64,000 nucleotides of DNA from Akkermansia muciniphila (GCF_040616545.1 NZ_CP156688.1:434001-498000), one strand, 5' to 3'; positions 7,090 through 19,346 are shown, numbered from the stretch's first letter. Program-made: numbers and translations. The notes: generated by a model from the sequence alone, not told the origin.

Positions 7090-9405
7090 ATGAGAACCTT
7101 TTTGAAAGCCGCGGCCGTTTCCCTGGGTATTTTTGCCGGGGTTTGCAGTACGGGAGCGGCACAGGACTTCGGGGCCATGGGCTTTGGCGGCGCGGGAGAT
7201 TCCGGGTCCCCCCAGGCTTCCGGAACTTCCAAGGCTACCGTCACGTCCTATGGTGAAGCTCCCTTCGTCATCGTGGCGGAACTGGCGCTGCCGGACCACT
7301 GGCACGTTTATTACAGGAATCCGGGAACCGTAGGCCTTCCCATGGAAGCGGCGCTTAAACCTGTGCCCGGTTTCCGGGTGGAGGGCCCCTTCTGGCAAGT
7401 CCCGGAACTGGGAAAAGGGATCGTGGATTTTTACGGTTACAGCGGAACGGCAAAAATGGCCTTCCGCGTGACTCCGGAGAAGGACGCCCCTGCGGAGGCC
7501 ACCTTCACCACCACCATGACGTGGCAAATGTGCGCGGAACAGTGCGCCTCTCCGGAAACGAAAGACTTCAGCGTTACGCTGAAACGCGGAGACGGCCAGG
7601 CTGCTCCCGATGCGGACGGGCTGACGGGCGGCCTCGTGGGGCTTTCCACTCCCGCCTGGGCGGAAGGGCTGAAAGCCCGCATTTCCCAGGAAGGGAAGAC
7701 CGTCACCCTGCACCTCAGGACAAACGGACAGCCGCTCCCGGAAGATTCCGTCTACTTTTTCTGCAACGAAGGGGAAATCAACCCCACCACGCCCCAGACC
7801 TTCAAGAAGCTGGACGACTCCAATTACGAGCTGTCCATGCAGTACAATGATACCACGGATGGCTTGTACCCCAACAACCTGCCGGACGCAGGCAAGGGAA
7901 AGCCGCTGGCCGTCCTCTCCGGCATCCTGCGCGCCGGAAAGGAAGGCGTCAATATCACGGCGGACACCCGCCCCTTTTCCGAGGGGGCACAGGCGGCAAT
8001 GACAGGAATGGAAACGCCCGCCGCATCTTCCGGCCCCGTTCCCGCGCCGCCGCTGATGGGGCTGGGGGAAATCATGTTTTTCATGTTTATCGGCGGCATT
8101 ATCCTGAACGTGATGCCGTGCGTCTTCCCGGTGATAGGCCTCAAGATCATGAGCTTCGTCCAGCTGGGCGGGGGCGAACGGAGGAAAGTGCTGGCCCACT
8201 CCCTGACCTTCGTGCTGGGCATCCTGATCTCCTTCTGGGTCATCACGGCCATCCTGATTGCCCTGAAAGCGAACATGTTTGACTGGAGCGCGCCCGCGGG
8301 ACCCGGCATTTTCAGCAGTGACTTCTGGCTGGGCCACGGCGCGGAAGGCGTGGTGAACTGGGCCTTCTGGTTTGAAAACCCCTGGGTGAACTTCTGCCTG
8401 CTGGGCCTGATGCTCGCCATGGGGCTGAGCATGTTCGGCGTCTTTGAAATAGGCGTGAAGGCCACCACCATGGGCAACGACCTCCAGCACCAGAAGGGCT
8501 ATGCCGGCTCCTTCTGGTCCGGCGCCCTGGCTACGGTCATTTCCACCCCGTGCAGCGCTCCGTTCCTGGGGCAGGCCATCGGCGCGGCCATGCTCCAGCC
8601 GCCGCTGGGCATCGTGCTCTGCCTGACCATGATGGGCCTGGGGATGTCCCTGCCCTACATCATTCTGGGCGCCTTCCCCGTCCTGACCAAATACCTGCCC
8701 AAACCGGGAGCGTGGATGGAATCCTTCAAGCAGTCCATGTCCTTCCTGATGTTCGGCACCGCCGCCTATTTCCTGTGGATTTACATTGCGTTCTTTGACG
8801 CGGACAACCATCCGCAGGACATCCTGTTCCTGTTCTTCGGCCTGGTGCTGTTCTCCATGGCCTTCTGGGTGTACGGCAGATGGTGCCCCATGTACCGCAG
8901 CCGGAAATCCCGCATCACGGGGGGCGTCTTCTCCGTGATTTTCCTGCTGGCCGGCCTGTACTACATGCTTCCTCCGGAAGGAGCCGCCTGGTTCGGCCGC
9001 GGAGGGGAAGCCGGAGCGGCGGATTCCTCCGCAGCTACAGCTCCCGCCCATCAGGCGGAAGGGAGCGTGTGGACCCCGTGGAGCCCGGAAGCCATGCAGG
9101 CGGCCCTGGACGAAGGAAAGCCCGTTTATGTGGACTTCACGGCCCGGTGGTGCTCCACCTGCCAGGTGAACAAGGCGTCCTACACGGATGAAGTGCTGGC
9201 CGCCTTCAAGAAATACGGCATCGTCATGATGAAGGCGGACAAGACCCGCACGAACCCGGCCATTGACCAGGAGCTCAAAAACCTGGGCCGCACGGCGGTT
9301 CCCGTGAACGCCCTGTATCTGCCGGGCAAAAAGCCCATCGTCACCCGGGAGCTCCTGTCCCCGTCCTACCTGCTGGAATTCCTGGAAACGGAAATGAACC
9401 GCTGA
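7090..9405 (+). CDS. dsbD: Thiol:disulfide interchange protein DsbD
   Basis: A 771-residue inner-membrane reductase that carries electrons from cytoplasmic thioredoxin to periplasmic thiols. A signal peptide (MRTFLKAAAVSLGIFAG) leads to an N-terminal periplasmic domain of the DsbC/ScsB-like type with Cys148 and Cys152. A polytopic CcdA-like membrane domain follows, with its two redox Cys residues (Cys344 in NVMPCVFP, Cys488 in STPCSAPFLG). A C-terminal thioredoxin domain carries ARWCSTC (Cys688 and Cys691). All three Cys pairs expected for DsbD are present. An in-frame ATG 36 bp upstream is possible, but 7090 starts the signal peptide cleanly. It stands alone between an OsmC gene and a convergent hydrolase. 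Confidence 0.93.
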   Translation: MRTFLKAAAVSLGIFAGVCSTGAAQDFGAMGFGGAGDSGSPQASGTSKATVTSYGEAPFVIVAELALPDHWHVYYRNPGTVGLPMEAALKPVPGFRVEGPFWQVPELGKGIVDFYGYSGTAKMAFRVTPEKDAPAEATFTTTMTWQMCAEQCASPETKDFSVTLKRGDGQAAPDADGLTGGLVGLSTPAWAEGLKARISQEGKTVTLHLRTNGQPLPEDSVYFFCNEGEINPTTPQTFKKLDDSNYELSMQYNDTTDGLYPNNLPDAGKGKPLAVLSGILRAGKEGVNITADTRPFSEGAQAAMTGMETPAASSGPVPAPPLMGLGEIMFFMFIGGIILNVMPCVFPVIGLKIMSFVQLGGGERRKVLAHSLTFVLGILISFWVITAILIALKANMFDWSAPAGPGIFSSDFWLGHGAEGVVNWAFWFENPWVNFCLLGLMLAMGLSMFGVFEIGVKATTMGNDLQHQKGYAGSFWSGALATVISTPCSAPFLGQAIGAAMLQPPLGIVLCLTMMGLGMSLPYIILGAFPVLTKYLPKPGAWMESFKQSMSFLMFGTAAYFLWIYIAFFDADNHPQDILFLFFGLVLFSMAFWVYGRWCPMYRSRKSRITGGVFSVIFLLAGLYYMLPPEGAAWFGRGGEAGAADSSAATAPAHQAEGSVWTPWSPEAMQAALDEGKPVYVDFTARWCSTCQVNKASYTDEVLAAFKKYGIVMMKADKTRTNPAIDQELKNLGRTAVPVNALYLPGKKPIVTRELLSPSYLLEFLETEMNR

Positions 9406-9447
9406 CCAACGCCTCCCTCCGCGGGCGGATGCCGGCCACGGAAAGGT

Positions 9448-10179
9448 TCAGTCTTTACGGTCCAGAAGAGGCAGCAGGGCTTCCGCCCAGACCTGGTAGC
9501 CTTTAGGCGTCAGATGGACCTTGTCCTGGAACATTCCTTCCCGGAACGTCCCGTCCGCATTCAGCAGGCGGCCATTGATGGAAAGAACGGTAGTCCGGGG
9601 CAGATTCAGACGGCGCAGGCGTTCATTGATTTCCTCCTGCCGCTTGCGCAGAGGGGCTGAAGGGTCGGGGCCGTAAGGCGTCACCTCCATCAGAACCAGA
9701 CGGGTTTCCGGGAATTTCTTCAGCAGGCGCACGGCCACCTCCCGGATGCCCTTCACCGTTTCTTCCGCAGGCTGCTTTCCCTCCCACAGGCCGATGTTGT
9801 TCGTCCCGGCCAGCAGAACGCAGTAACGCGGCGGAGTCCTGACCGCCAGCCCCGTATCCTCCATGCGCCACAGCATGCTTTCCGTCCTGTCTCCGCTGAC
9901 GCCGAAGTTGACAGCCTTCATCGGCAGGAACAGCTTCTTCCAATATTCCGCACCTTCCCGTTCCCAGCCCTGCGTGATGGAATCCCCCACGAACAGGACG
10001 CCGCATTCCTTCCCCAGCAACTGCTCCCGCACCACCTTGTAACGGGCCGGAACCCAGTGCTGCGTATTCATTTTGGGAACATCCGGGGGGTCCGGAACCA
10101 CCTTTTCCGGGGCCTTCTCCGCAAAAACGGAAGAAAGGGTGAGGAAAACGAGAGCGGCAAGAAAAACGGGAGCTTTCAT
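9448..10179 (-). CDS. Secreted SGNH/GDSL hydrolase (PAF-acetylhydrolase-like)
   Basis: A 243-residue exported esterase or lipase of the SGNH fold. The signal peptide (residues 1-20, ending SSVFA) is followed by block I FVGDSITQGW (nucleophile Ser67), block II FGVSGDRTE, block III LAGTNNIG (Asn128) and block V FQDKVHLTPKG (Asp218, His221). All four catalytic elements are present. The resemblance is to the beta/gamma subunit of platelet-activating-factor acetylhydrolase. In gut bacteria such enzymes often remove O-acetyl groups from glycans, but that role is inference here. An ATG 18 bp upstream (10197) is an alternative start. Confidence 0.9.
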   Translation of the reverse strand: MKAPVFLAALVFLTLSSVFAEKAPEKVVPDPPDVPKMNTQHWVPARYKVVREQLLGKECGVLFVGDSITQGWEREGAEYWKKLFLPMKAVNFGVSGDRTESMLWRMEDTGLAVRTPPRYCVLLAGTNNIGLWEGKQPAEETVKGIREVAVRLLKKFPETRLVLMEVTPYGPDPSAPLRKRQEEINERLRRLNLPRTTVLSINGRLLNADGTFREGMFQDKVHLTPKGYQVWAEALLPLLDRKD

Positions 10180-10233
10180 CTTCCCTGTAATACGCATGGG
10201 CGACGCACCAGCCTTTCCGGGAAAAATGGAAAA

Positions 10234-10827
10234 TTATTTCCCCACCGCCTTGCCCAGCACTTCCAGAGGCTGGGCGGACAGCTTCAGTTCCCGCACCAGG
10301 AACTGGACGACCAGCAGGCTGCCCAGCGCATCATACAGCGCGTCATGCCACCGGCGGCCGGGAAGCAGCGCATCCACGGAGGAGGTGAGCCCCAGGGCAT
10401 CACACAGGGTGGAGAGGGAGTAATCCGGCAGGCCCGGCGCGCACATCTTCCCCAGGGCCAGGGTATCCAGCCACGGACCGAAGCCGTGCCCCGGAAAACG
10501 CCGCAGGAATTTGCGCTCCGTGGCGGGATTATGGCCCACCACCACGGCGCCCCCCAGCCGGGAACGGATATCCGGCCAGAGGGACGGAAAGGACGGGGCA
10601 TCCGCCAGCATCTCCGTGGTGATGCCGTGCACCTGGGAAGCGGACCACAGGACGGGCTTGTCCGTAGCAATGTAGGACGTCCACAGCTCCGGCTCCCCTT
10701 CCAGGGATGCGCATGCGGCAATGCCTATCTGCACGGGCTGGTCCGTCTCTCCGCGGGCCGCCCCGGCGGATTCAAAATCAATGGCGGCAAAGCGCAGGCC
10801 GCCGATCATGTCTGCGGTCAGCGGCAT
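10234..10827 (-). CDS. DEDDh-type 3'-5' exonuclease domain protein, next to mutS
   Basis: A 197-residue DnaQ-fold exonuclease. ExoI reads FAAIDFESAG (Asp-x-Glu). ExoIII reads RWHDALYDALG (His-x4-Asp). ExoII reads VVVGHNPATERKFL, where the position normally occupied by Asp appears to be Glu. The ATG lies one base after the mutS stop codon, which indicates a mutS-exonuclease operon with coupled translation. That arrangement suggests a part in repair or strand excision, but no experimental support is visible. An upstream ATG at 10875 lies inside mutS and precedes a non-conserved leader. Confidence 0.85.
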   Translation of the reverse strand: MPLTADMIGGLRFAAIDFESAGAARGETDQPVQIGIAACASLEGEPELWTSYIATDKPVLWSASQVHGITTEMLADAPSFPSLWPDIRSRLGGAVVVGHNPATERKFLRRFPGHGFGPWLDTLALGKMCAPGLPDYSLSTLCDALGLTSSVDALLPGRRWHDALYDALGSLLVVQFLVRELKLSAQPLEVLGKAVGK

Positions 10828-10828
10828 A

Positions 10829-13330
10829 TCAGAACAACTCCAGCTGGGCGTATTCCCCTGTGGGCATGTCGTCATCCATGTCCGTATTCTTGGCCCTGGG
10901 TTCCGCCAGGCGCGCGCGCTCCTTCCTCCGGGGACGCGTGGAATTCATCTCCAGATGGGACAGGATGGTCTTGGCGCGGTCTACAATGACGGCCGGCATG
11001 CCCGCCAGGCGGGCCACCTGGATGCCGTAGGACTTGTCCGCTGCGCCCTCCACGATCTTGCGCAGGAACACGATCTCTTCCTTCCATTCCCGCACGGCCA
11101 CGTTGTAATTCTGCACCCCGGCCCGGGAACGGGCCAGATCCGTCAGTTCATGGTAATGCGTGGCGAACAGGGTGCGGGACTTCAGCTCGTCATGCAGGTA
11201 CTCCGCAACGGCCCACGCAATGGAAAGACCGTCAAAGGTGGCGGTTCCGCGCCCTATTTCATCCAGAATGATCAGGGAGCGTTCCGTGGCGTTATTCAGA
11301 ATCAGGGAAGTTTCACTCATCTCCACCATGAAGGTGGACTGCCCGCGCGCCAGGTCGTCGCTGGCCCCCACGCGGCAGAAAATGCGGTCCACCAGGCCGA
11401 TGTGGGCGGACTCCGCCGGAACATAGGCCCCGATCTGGGCCATTAGGGTAATCAGGGCCACCTGGCGGATATAGGTGCTCTTGCCCGCCATGTTGGGCCC
11501 GGTCAGCAGAATGAGGCGGCTTTCCTCCGGTTCCAGAAAGGCGTCATTGGGAACGAACGCGTCGCCGGAAATATTCTGTTCAATGACGGGATGCCGTCCG
11601 TTGACAATGCGCAGGGTCATGGATGCGTCCAGCACGGGGCGGCAGTATTGATACTGCTGGGCTCCCTCCGCCAGTCCCAGCAGCACGTCCAGGTCCGCCA
11701 TGGCGTCCGCCGTAATCTGGATGCCGTCAATGTGGCGCCCCACTTCCTCCCTCAGCAGGAGAAACTGTTCATACTCCACCTGGCGGGAACGCTCGTCCGC
11801 CCCCAGGATGGTATTCTCCATCTGTTTGAGTTCCGGGGTGACGAAGCGCTCCGCGTTCACCAGCGTCTGCTTGCGCTGGTAATCCGGGGGCACCTTGTCG
11901 TAATGGCTCTTCGTCACCTCAATGTAGTAGCCGAAGACGTTGTTGAAGCGGATTTTCAGGGAATCAATGCCCGTGCGCTTGCGCTCCTTCTCCTGAAGCC
12001 GGGCCAGCCAGTCCTTCCCGTCGCGGGAGGCCAGGCGCAGTTCATCCAGCCCGGCGTGATACCCTTCCCGGATGATGCCGCCCTCCTTGATCGTGACGGG
12101 CGGTTCATCCACCAGGGCGCGCTGGAGCAGGTCCACCAGCTCATCAAAACAGCCCATGCGGGAACGGATGCTTTCCAGCATCACCCCGCCTCCGGGCAGG
12201 GATTCCAGATCGTCCCTGAGCGCGGGAATGCGGCCCAGGGAGGAGGCCAGCGCCTGGAGGTCCCGGGCGTTCCCCGCGCCCTGGGAAATGCGGCCCGTCA
12301 GCCGCTCCATGTCCCGGACGTTTTTCAGGCTGTCACGGAGCTTGCTCATCAGGTACGGCTCCTCCAATAAAACGGCGATCATCTCCTGCCGCGCCTGGAG
12401 CTTTTCCAGATCGCACAGGGGGTGGAGCAGCCAGTCCCGGAGCTTGCGCGCGCCCATCGGCGTGCTCGTCCTGTCCAGGGTTCCCAGCAGGGAAAGCTTC
12501 ACGCCGCCGCGGGAATCCACCAGGTCCAGGTTCCTCTGGCTGGCCTGGTCAATCAGCACGGCGTTCTCCGTGGCGCGCACGGAAATGCGGCGCAAATGAT
12601 CCGTGGGGCGCCGGAGCTGGTAGCCCAGATAATGAAGCACTGCGCCGGACGCGCCCAGGGCGGCGGTCATCTCCGCGCAGCCGAAGCCGTCCAGGGAATG
12701 AACCCGGAAATGGCCCAGCAGATTGGGAATGGCCGTGGAAGGAAGGAACGTGTACCCGTCGTAATAAAGCGTGGGATGGGCGCCGGGAAAACACTCCGTC
12801 TGCTCGTCGCTGACCAGGAGCTCGGAAGGATTAATGCGGGACAGTTCATCCAGAAGCAGGTCCATGTGCTCAAACTGGGCCACGGAGAATTCCCCCGTGG
12901 TGTGGTCCACGCACGCCAGGCCGAAGTGTTTTTTATCCTTGTACAGGGCCACGATGTAATTGTGGCGGGAGGAGTCCAGCAGGTTCATGTCCGCCAGGGT
13001 CCCGGCGGAAATCACGCGGGTGATCTCCCGCTCCACCAGTTTGCCCGGCTGAGGCAGGGTGGTCTGTTCCGCAATGGCTACGCGCTTGCCATCCTTCACC
13101 AGGCGCCCGATGTACCCTTCCGCGCTGTGATGGGGAACCCCGCACATCGGAATGCCGTGCCGCTTGGTCAGCGTCAGGCCCAGCAGGGAGGACGCATCCT
13201 TGGCGTCCTCAAAGAACATCTCATAAAAGTCCCCCATCCGGAAAAACAGCAGGACGTCTTCCGGCAAACCCTTCTTCATGCGAAGGTATTGCTCCATCAT
13301 CGGCGTTGCGGTAGGTCCGGAATTACTCAT
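10829..13330 (-). CDS. mutS: DNA mismatch repair protein MutS
   Basis: An 833-residue MutS. The mismatch-reading motif GDFYEMF (Phe35, Glu37) lies in the N-terminal domain. Connector, lever and clamp regions follow. The C-terminal ATPase has Walker A GPNMAGKST, the DEIGRGTATFDG Walker B and trans-acting motif, and ATHYHEL. Family length is about 850 residues, so the gene is complete. The start at 13330 fits the typical NSGPTATPMMEQY opening. An in-frame upstream extension to 13504 crosses the rsfS terminator and is rejected. The DEDDh exonuclease gene follows with a one-base gap. Confidence 0.97.
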   Translation of the reverse strand: MSNSGPTATPMMEQYLRMKKGLPEDVLLFFRMGDFYEMFFEDAKDASSLLGLTLTKRHGIPMCGVPHHSAEGYIGRLVKDGKRVAIAEQTTLPQPGKLVEREITRVISAGTLADMNLLDSSRHNYIVALYKDKKHFGLACVDHTTGEFSVAQFEHMDLLLDELSRINPSELLVSDEQTECFPGAHPTLYYDGYTFLPSTAIPNLLGHFRVHSLDGFGCAEMTAALGASGAVLHYLGYQLRRPTDHLRRISVRATENAVLIDQASQRNLDLVDSRGGVKLSLLGTLDRTSTPMGARKLRDWLLHPLCDLEKLQARQEMIAVLLEEPYLMSKLRDSLKNVRDMERLTGRISQGAGNARDLQALASSLGRIPALRDDLESLPGGGVMLESIRSRMGCFDELVDLLQRALVDEPPVTIKEGGIIREGYHAGLDELRLASRDGKDWLARLQEKERKRTGIDSLKIRFNNVFGYYIEVTKSHYDKVPPDYQRKQTLVNAERFVTPELKQMENTILGADERSRQVEYEQFLLLREEVGRHIDGIQITADAMADLDVLLGLAEGAQQYQYCRPVLDASMTLRIVNGRHPVIEQNISGDAFVPNDAFLEPEESRLILLTGPNMAGKSTYIRQVALITLMAQIGAYVPAESAHIGLVDRIFCRVGASDDLARGQSTFMVEMSETSLILNNATERSLIILDEIGRGTATFDGLSIAWAVAEYLHDELKSRTLFATHYHELTDLARSRAGVQNYNVAVREWKEEIVFLRKIVEGAADKSYGIQVARLAGMPAVIVDRAKTILSHLEMNSTRPRRKERARLAEPRAKNTDMDDDMPTGEYAQLELF

Positions 13331-13410
13331 AAATGACGGTGAAAGAGTAATCCGGTTCCGTCCCCAAGGCAAGATTGGAATCTTGTTAGAACCAATCCAG
13401 GAGCGGCCGG

Positions 13411-13450
13411 AAAACAAAAAAGCCGCGCCGCTGGCAGGCAGCGGCGCGGC
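13411..13450 (-). terminator. Rho-independent terminator after rsfS
   Basis: A perfect 12-bp GC-rich stem (13422-13433 with 13439-13450) and a 5-nt loop. AAAACAAAAA on the plus strand gives a T-rich tract downstream on the minus strand. It separates the rsfS-ftsH unit from mutS. Confidence 0.9.
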
Positions 13451-13473
13451 GGGAAAAACCGGATCACAATGGA

Positions 13474-13839
13474 TTAATATTCCACCACGGGGGCATCCTT
13501 CCACAGGGTGTCCATTCCATAGAACTCACGCGTCTCCTGCCCCATGATGTGGACCATCACGTCAATGTAGTCCACCACGGACCACAGCGCCACGGGCGTG
13601 TCTTCCACATAGGTGGGAAGGACTCCCGTTTTTTCCTGAACGGCTTCCTCCACGCCCCGGATGACGGCGCGCAGGTGGGGGACGGACAGGCCCGTGCACA
13701 CCACCATGAAATCCGTCAGGGAAGACATGCCGCGCAGGTCGTACACCTTCACATGTTCAGCCTTGGCTTCATCCGCGGCGCGGGCGCACATCCTGGCCAG
13801 TTCCATCGCATCGTTGGCTACCATATTGATTTTTTCCAT
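13474..13839 (-). CDS. rsfS: Ribosome silencing factor RsfS (Iojap)
   Basis: A 121-residue protein of the Iojap/RsfS family. These proteins bind L14 of the 50S subunit and block subunit joining in slow growth. Family signatures include KAEHVKVYDLRGMSSLTDFMVVCTG, HLRAVIRGVEEAV and WSVVDYIDVMVHIM. The gene starts only 6 bp after the ftsH stop and ends before a strong terminator, so ftsH-rsfS forms an operon. Confidence 0.95.
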   Translation of the reverse strand: MEKINMVANDAMELARMCARAADEAKAEHVKVYDLRGMSSLTDFMVVCTGLSVPHLRAVIRGVEEAVQEKTGVLPTYVEDTPVALWSVVDYIDVMVHIMGQETREFYGMDTLWKDAPVVEY

Positions 13840-13845
13840 ATTAAC

Positions 13846-16269
<2,424 letters not shown>

Positions 16270-16435
16270 AATGTGGTTAGCACACAGAAGTTAATGAATC
16301 GGGCGGCATGATACGCCAGTACTTGTAAAATAAAACTTTTTTCCGAGACATGCCATCTTGCCGGCGCAGGAAGGCGCCAGACGCTTCCGGGCGCAGAAGG
16401 GCCTTCCGGCAATGAGGCAATAGACAGCGCGGGAG

Positions 16436-17233
16436 TCAGTCCCGTTTCCTTTTTCTGCGTCGTCCCTCGTGATTGGCGGTTTCCCCGTTCATGCGCTGCT
16501 GGAGGCGCAGTTTCCACTGGGGCACCTTCCCCTCCGCCTTGGCCGCGTGAAAGCCCTTCCCCTCCCGGCCTTTTTCCCTCCACGCGTGTTCTTCCTGGGC
16601 TTCCAGCCTTTCCCGGCGCCGCTGTTCCTGAATCTCCGCCAATTTCCTGGCCCGGCGGATTTCCACCCGCTTGCTTACCTCCCCATGGGCTGACGTCACG
16701 CGCCAGGGGCCGATGCGGTGTGGATACGTGATGGGCGCGCAGATCAGTTCCGCATCCAGAAAACGCATGGAGGCCACCAGCAGGTTCTTGACGTTCGCCA
16801 GCAGGCCGCCGTCCGTCCAGACGCCGCCCATGCCCATTTCCAGGAGAAAAGCCAGGTGAAGCGTTTCCGCCTCCGAGGCCAGGATGGAAAAATCCCTCAG
16901 GGAGACGCCCTCCGCCGGCTCTTCATCCGGAGCGGCTACGGAAGCGGCCCGGAGCAGGAACAGCGTATCCCTGACCTTGCGGCTCAGGGCGCAGACCAGT
17001 TCCCCCACCTTGGGCCGGGCGTCAAAGCGGTAATCCTTCACCTCCACCAGCCACAGGTCCCGGCGCCCCGGATGGTACAGCAGGAAGTCCATCTCCTTGC
17101 ACCCCCCGCAGAAATTCTGCGCCTGCCGGGAATAATAGTCCGAGCACTCAATGCGGCACACGACGTAGCCTTCATCGATCCAGAAACGGTGGACTCCCTC
17201 CACGTAATGAGCTTCTGACGGCTTATGACTCAT
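16436..17233 (-). CDS. Putative PD-(D/E)XK nuclease-like protein paired with an ATPase
   Basis: A 265-residue protein with a motif resembling the PD-(D/E)XK nuclease core: a hydrophobic strand carrying Asp49 (EMDFLLYHPG) and 15 residues later Glu64-Val-Lys66 (LWLVEVKDYR). Two Cys residues (42 and 45, in FCGGC) just before the first Asp may bind metal or be structural. Residues about 190-265 are highly basic and probably helical or coiled-coil, plausible for nucleic-acid binding. The start overlaps the end of the upstream ATPase gene by 11 bp, so the two are almost certainly translated together. A nuclease plus ABC-type ATPase recalls two-gene defence or repair systems, but I cannot name one that matches. 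Confidence 0.6.
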   Translation of the reverse strand: MSHKPSEAHYVEGVHRFWIDEGYVVCRIECSDYYSRQAQNFCGGCKEMDFLLYHPGRRDLWLVEVKDYRFDARPKVGELVCALSRKVRDTLFLLRAASVAAPDEEPAEGVSLRDFSILASEAETLHLAFLLEMGMGGVWTDGGLLANVKNLLVASMRFLDAELICAPITYPHRIGPWRVTSAHGEVSKRVEIRRARKLAEIQEQRRRERLEAQEEHAWREKGREGKGFHAAKAEGKVPQWKLRLQQRMNGETANHEGRRRKRKRD

Positions 17234-18299
17234 AGCTCAGCTTCAAGTACCTGTCCGCCTGCTCGATTTCCGCTTCAAGAGACTCGATAGGCCCCACATC
17301 CTCCAGGGATTCCCCCCAGGACACCCTTACCCCGGAGCGGTCACCCCGCGGAACGCTCATCCCGAAAAACTTCCTCTGCACCATCGCGTTGCGCGGCTCG
17401 GACAACTGGATCATCAGCTCCCGCAGCAGGAACAGGCTGTGGGAGGACAGGATTACCTGCACCCCCGTTTTGGCAAGCCCTGTCAGGGTTTTCACCAGCA
17501 CGGGCAGATGGGAGGCGTTCAGGTTCATTTCCGGCTCATCCCAGAACAGGACGGAGCCTCTCTTCACGGACCCGTTACGGATCAGGTAGCTCAGCGTGCC
17601 CAGCCTTTTGAAGCCTTCCGCCACCAGGCTCATCTCAATAGGCTCCTGGCCGGGGCGCTGAAGGAAAAACCGCCCGTCACGCTTCACCACCTGCCCGCCG
17701 ATGATCTTTTCCAGCCTGGCGACCACGCGCCCGGCGTCCGTGCTGATGGGCTGCGCCGCCGCATCCGCATCCAGGTAGCGGCAGAGGTCCCAGCTTCCGC
17801 CGTCCAGGAACTCGGGAAACCTGCTTCCCACCTGCACGAAGCTGGGATAAATGGTCAGCACCTCCCGCGCCGCCAGGAACACCACCGGCACGTTCAGGAA
17901 GCGCAGGGGCATCTCCTGAATGGTCAGCCCCTCCTCCTCATGCCCGGCCTTGAAATCAAACACCAGGTTCCCCATGCCCTCCGGCACGCCTTCCCCTTCC
18001 ATGGAGGCCTCCACATGGGCGTGGGCGTTGCCGCGGTTCCGGGCGGTCAGCCCGGCCAGGCCGCGGGACGCAAACACCCGCATCAGGTCCTTCCGGAGCC
18101 TCTGCTCCTCCGCCCACTTCTCCGGCAGGGACTTCCTGCCCCCGTCCGCGCTCCATTTGGCCACGGTATAGCACAGCTTCAGCAGATGGCTCTTGCCGGA
18201 ATCATTGCCGCCCACCACCACATTGATTCCCGGGACAAACTCAAAATGTTCGCTCCCGGGAAACACCGTCACGCCGCTCACCAGTAGGTCATGTATCAT
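17223..18299 (-). CDS. AAA/ABC-type ATPase (AAA_21/OLD-like), partner of the nuclease-like gene
   Basis: A 358-residue soluble P-loop ATPase. Walker A is GGNDSGKS (residues 30-37), right after the N-terminal strand [13 protein letters not shown] typical of SMC/RecF/OLD-type heads. A signature-like [13 protein letters not shown] segment, Walker [13 protein letters not shown] and the H-loop [12 protein letters not shown] follow. The insert between the Walker motifs is short, with no long coiled-coil arms, and no TOPRIM domain is present. This excludes classical OLD/GajA nucleases. The stop overlaps the nuclease-like gene by 11 bp. The start at 18299 is chosen at the first Met of the conserved fold. 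An open frame continues to 18464 without resemblance to the family. Confidence 0.85.
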   Translation of the reverse strand: MIHDLLVSGVTVFPGSEHFEFVPGINVVVGGNDSGKSHLLKLCYTVAKWSADGGRKSLPEKWAEEQRLRKDLMRVFASRGLAGLTARNRGNAHAHVEASMEGEGVPEGMGNLVFDFKAGHEEEGLTIQEMPLRFLNVPVVFLAAREVLTIYPSFVQVGSRFPEFLDGGSWDLCRYLDADAAAQPISTDAGRVVARLEKIIGGQVVKRDGRFFLQRPGQEPIEMSLVAEGFKRLGTLSYLIRNGSVKRGSVLFWDEPEMNLNASHLPVLVKTLTGLAKTGVQVILSSHSLFLLRELMIQLSEPRNAMVQRKFFGMSVPRGDRSGVRVSWGESLEDVGPIESLEAEIEQADRYLKLSYES

Positions 18300-18508
18300 A
18301 CCGTTCCCAATGTAGCACAGAAGCGCATGCCGTAAATTACAAATGCCGCCAGTTTCCGTCACAAAAAAAAACGCCGCCCGCCATGCGCTTCTCCCGGAAG
18401 ACGCGGCAAAAAAGCATTCGCCTCCCATTCCCTGCATTTCCCCGTTCAGACCCGGACACGGCACACTTTAAGCTTCCCATTGACGGGCGCCTTATTAAAG
18501 TAGTCCGC

Positions 18509-19333
18509 ATGAGCGCATCATGGACCACCGCCAGGGAATATACGGACATCAAGTATGAGACAACGGACGACGGCAGCATCGCGAAAATCACGATCAACCG
18601 CCCCCATGTCCGCAACGCTTTCCGCCCCCAGACCGTGCATGAAATGCTCAATGCCCTCAACGCCGCGCATGAAGACCCCAAGGTGGGCGTGGTCATCCTG
18701 ACCGGGGAAGGCCCGGACGCCTTCTGTTCCGGGGGCGACCAGAAGGTGCGCGGAAACGCCGGCTACATCGGTGAAGACGGCGTACCCCGCCTGAACATCC
18801 TGGACGTGCAGCGCACCATCCGCACCATGCCCAAGCCCGTCGTCGCCATGGTGGCCGGCTACGCCATCGGCGGAGGCCATGTCCTCCACGTCGTCTGTGA
18901 CCTCACCATCGCCGCGGACAACGCCAAATTCGGCCAGACCGGGCCTAAGGTGGGCTCCTTTGACGGAGGGCTCGGCTCCTCCTACCTGGCGCGCATCGTG
19001 GGGCAGAAAAAAGCGCGGGAAATCTGGTACCTGTGCCGCCAGTACGATGCGCAGCAGGCGCTGGACATGGGCCTGGTCAACACCGTGGTTCCGCTGGAAA
19101 AGCTGGAAGAGGAAACCCTCTCCTGGTGCCGCCAGATGCTCCAGCACAGCCCCTTGGCGCTCCGCTGCCTGAAGGCCTCCCTGAACGCGGACTGCGACGG
19201 GCAAATGGGCCTGCTGGACCTGGCCGGCAACGCCACCCTGCTCTATTACATGAGCGAGGAAGCCAAGGAAGGCAAAAACGCCTTCGTGGAAAAGCGCGCC
19301 CCGGATTTCTCCAAATTCCCCAGGCTCCCGTAA
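18509..19333 (+). CDS. menB: 1,4-dihydroxy-2-naphthoyl-CoA synthase
   Basis: A 274-residue crotonase-fold enzyme that closes the naphthoquinone ring in menaquinone synthesis. Diagnostic stretches are [18 protein letters not shown], the oxyanion segment [52 protein letters not shown] and [18 protein letters not shown]. The length matches the family. The Met at 18509 is used because earlier Met codons give an unrelated leader. No other men genes are visible nearby. It is followed after 13 bp by a hypothetical membrane protein gene on the same strand. Confidence 0.95.
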   Translation: MSASWTTAREYTDIKYETTDDGSIAKITINRPHVRNAFRPQTVHEMLNALNAAHEDPKVGVVILTGEGPDAFCSGGDQKVRGNAGYIGEDGVPRLNILDVQRTIRTMPKPVVAMVAGYAIGGGHVLHVVCDLTIAADNAKFGQTGPKVGSFDGGLGSSYLARIVGQKKAREIWYLCRQYDAQQALDMGLVNTVVPLEKLEEETLSWCRQMLQHSPLALRCLKASLNADCDGQMGLLDLAGNATLLYYMSEEAKEGKNAFVEKRAPDFSKFPRLP

Positions 19334-19346
19334 CCCTCTCCGCACC

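Noticed and set aside
16436-18299. Assignment of the ATPase-nuclease pair to Gabija or Septu
   Set aside because: There is no TOPRIM or UvrD-like helicase as in Gabija and no HNH motif as in PtuB, so naming it would be unsupported.
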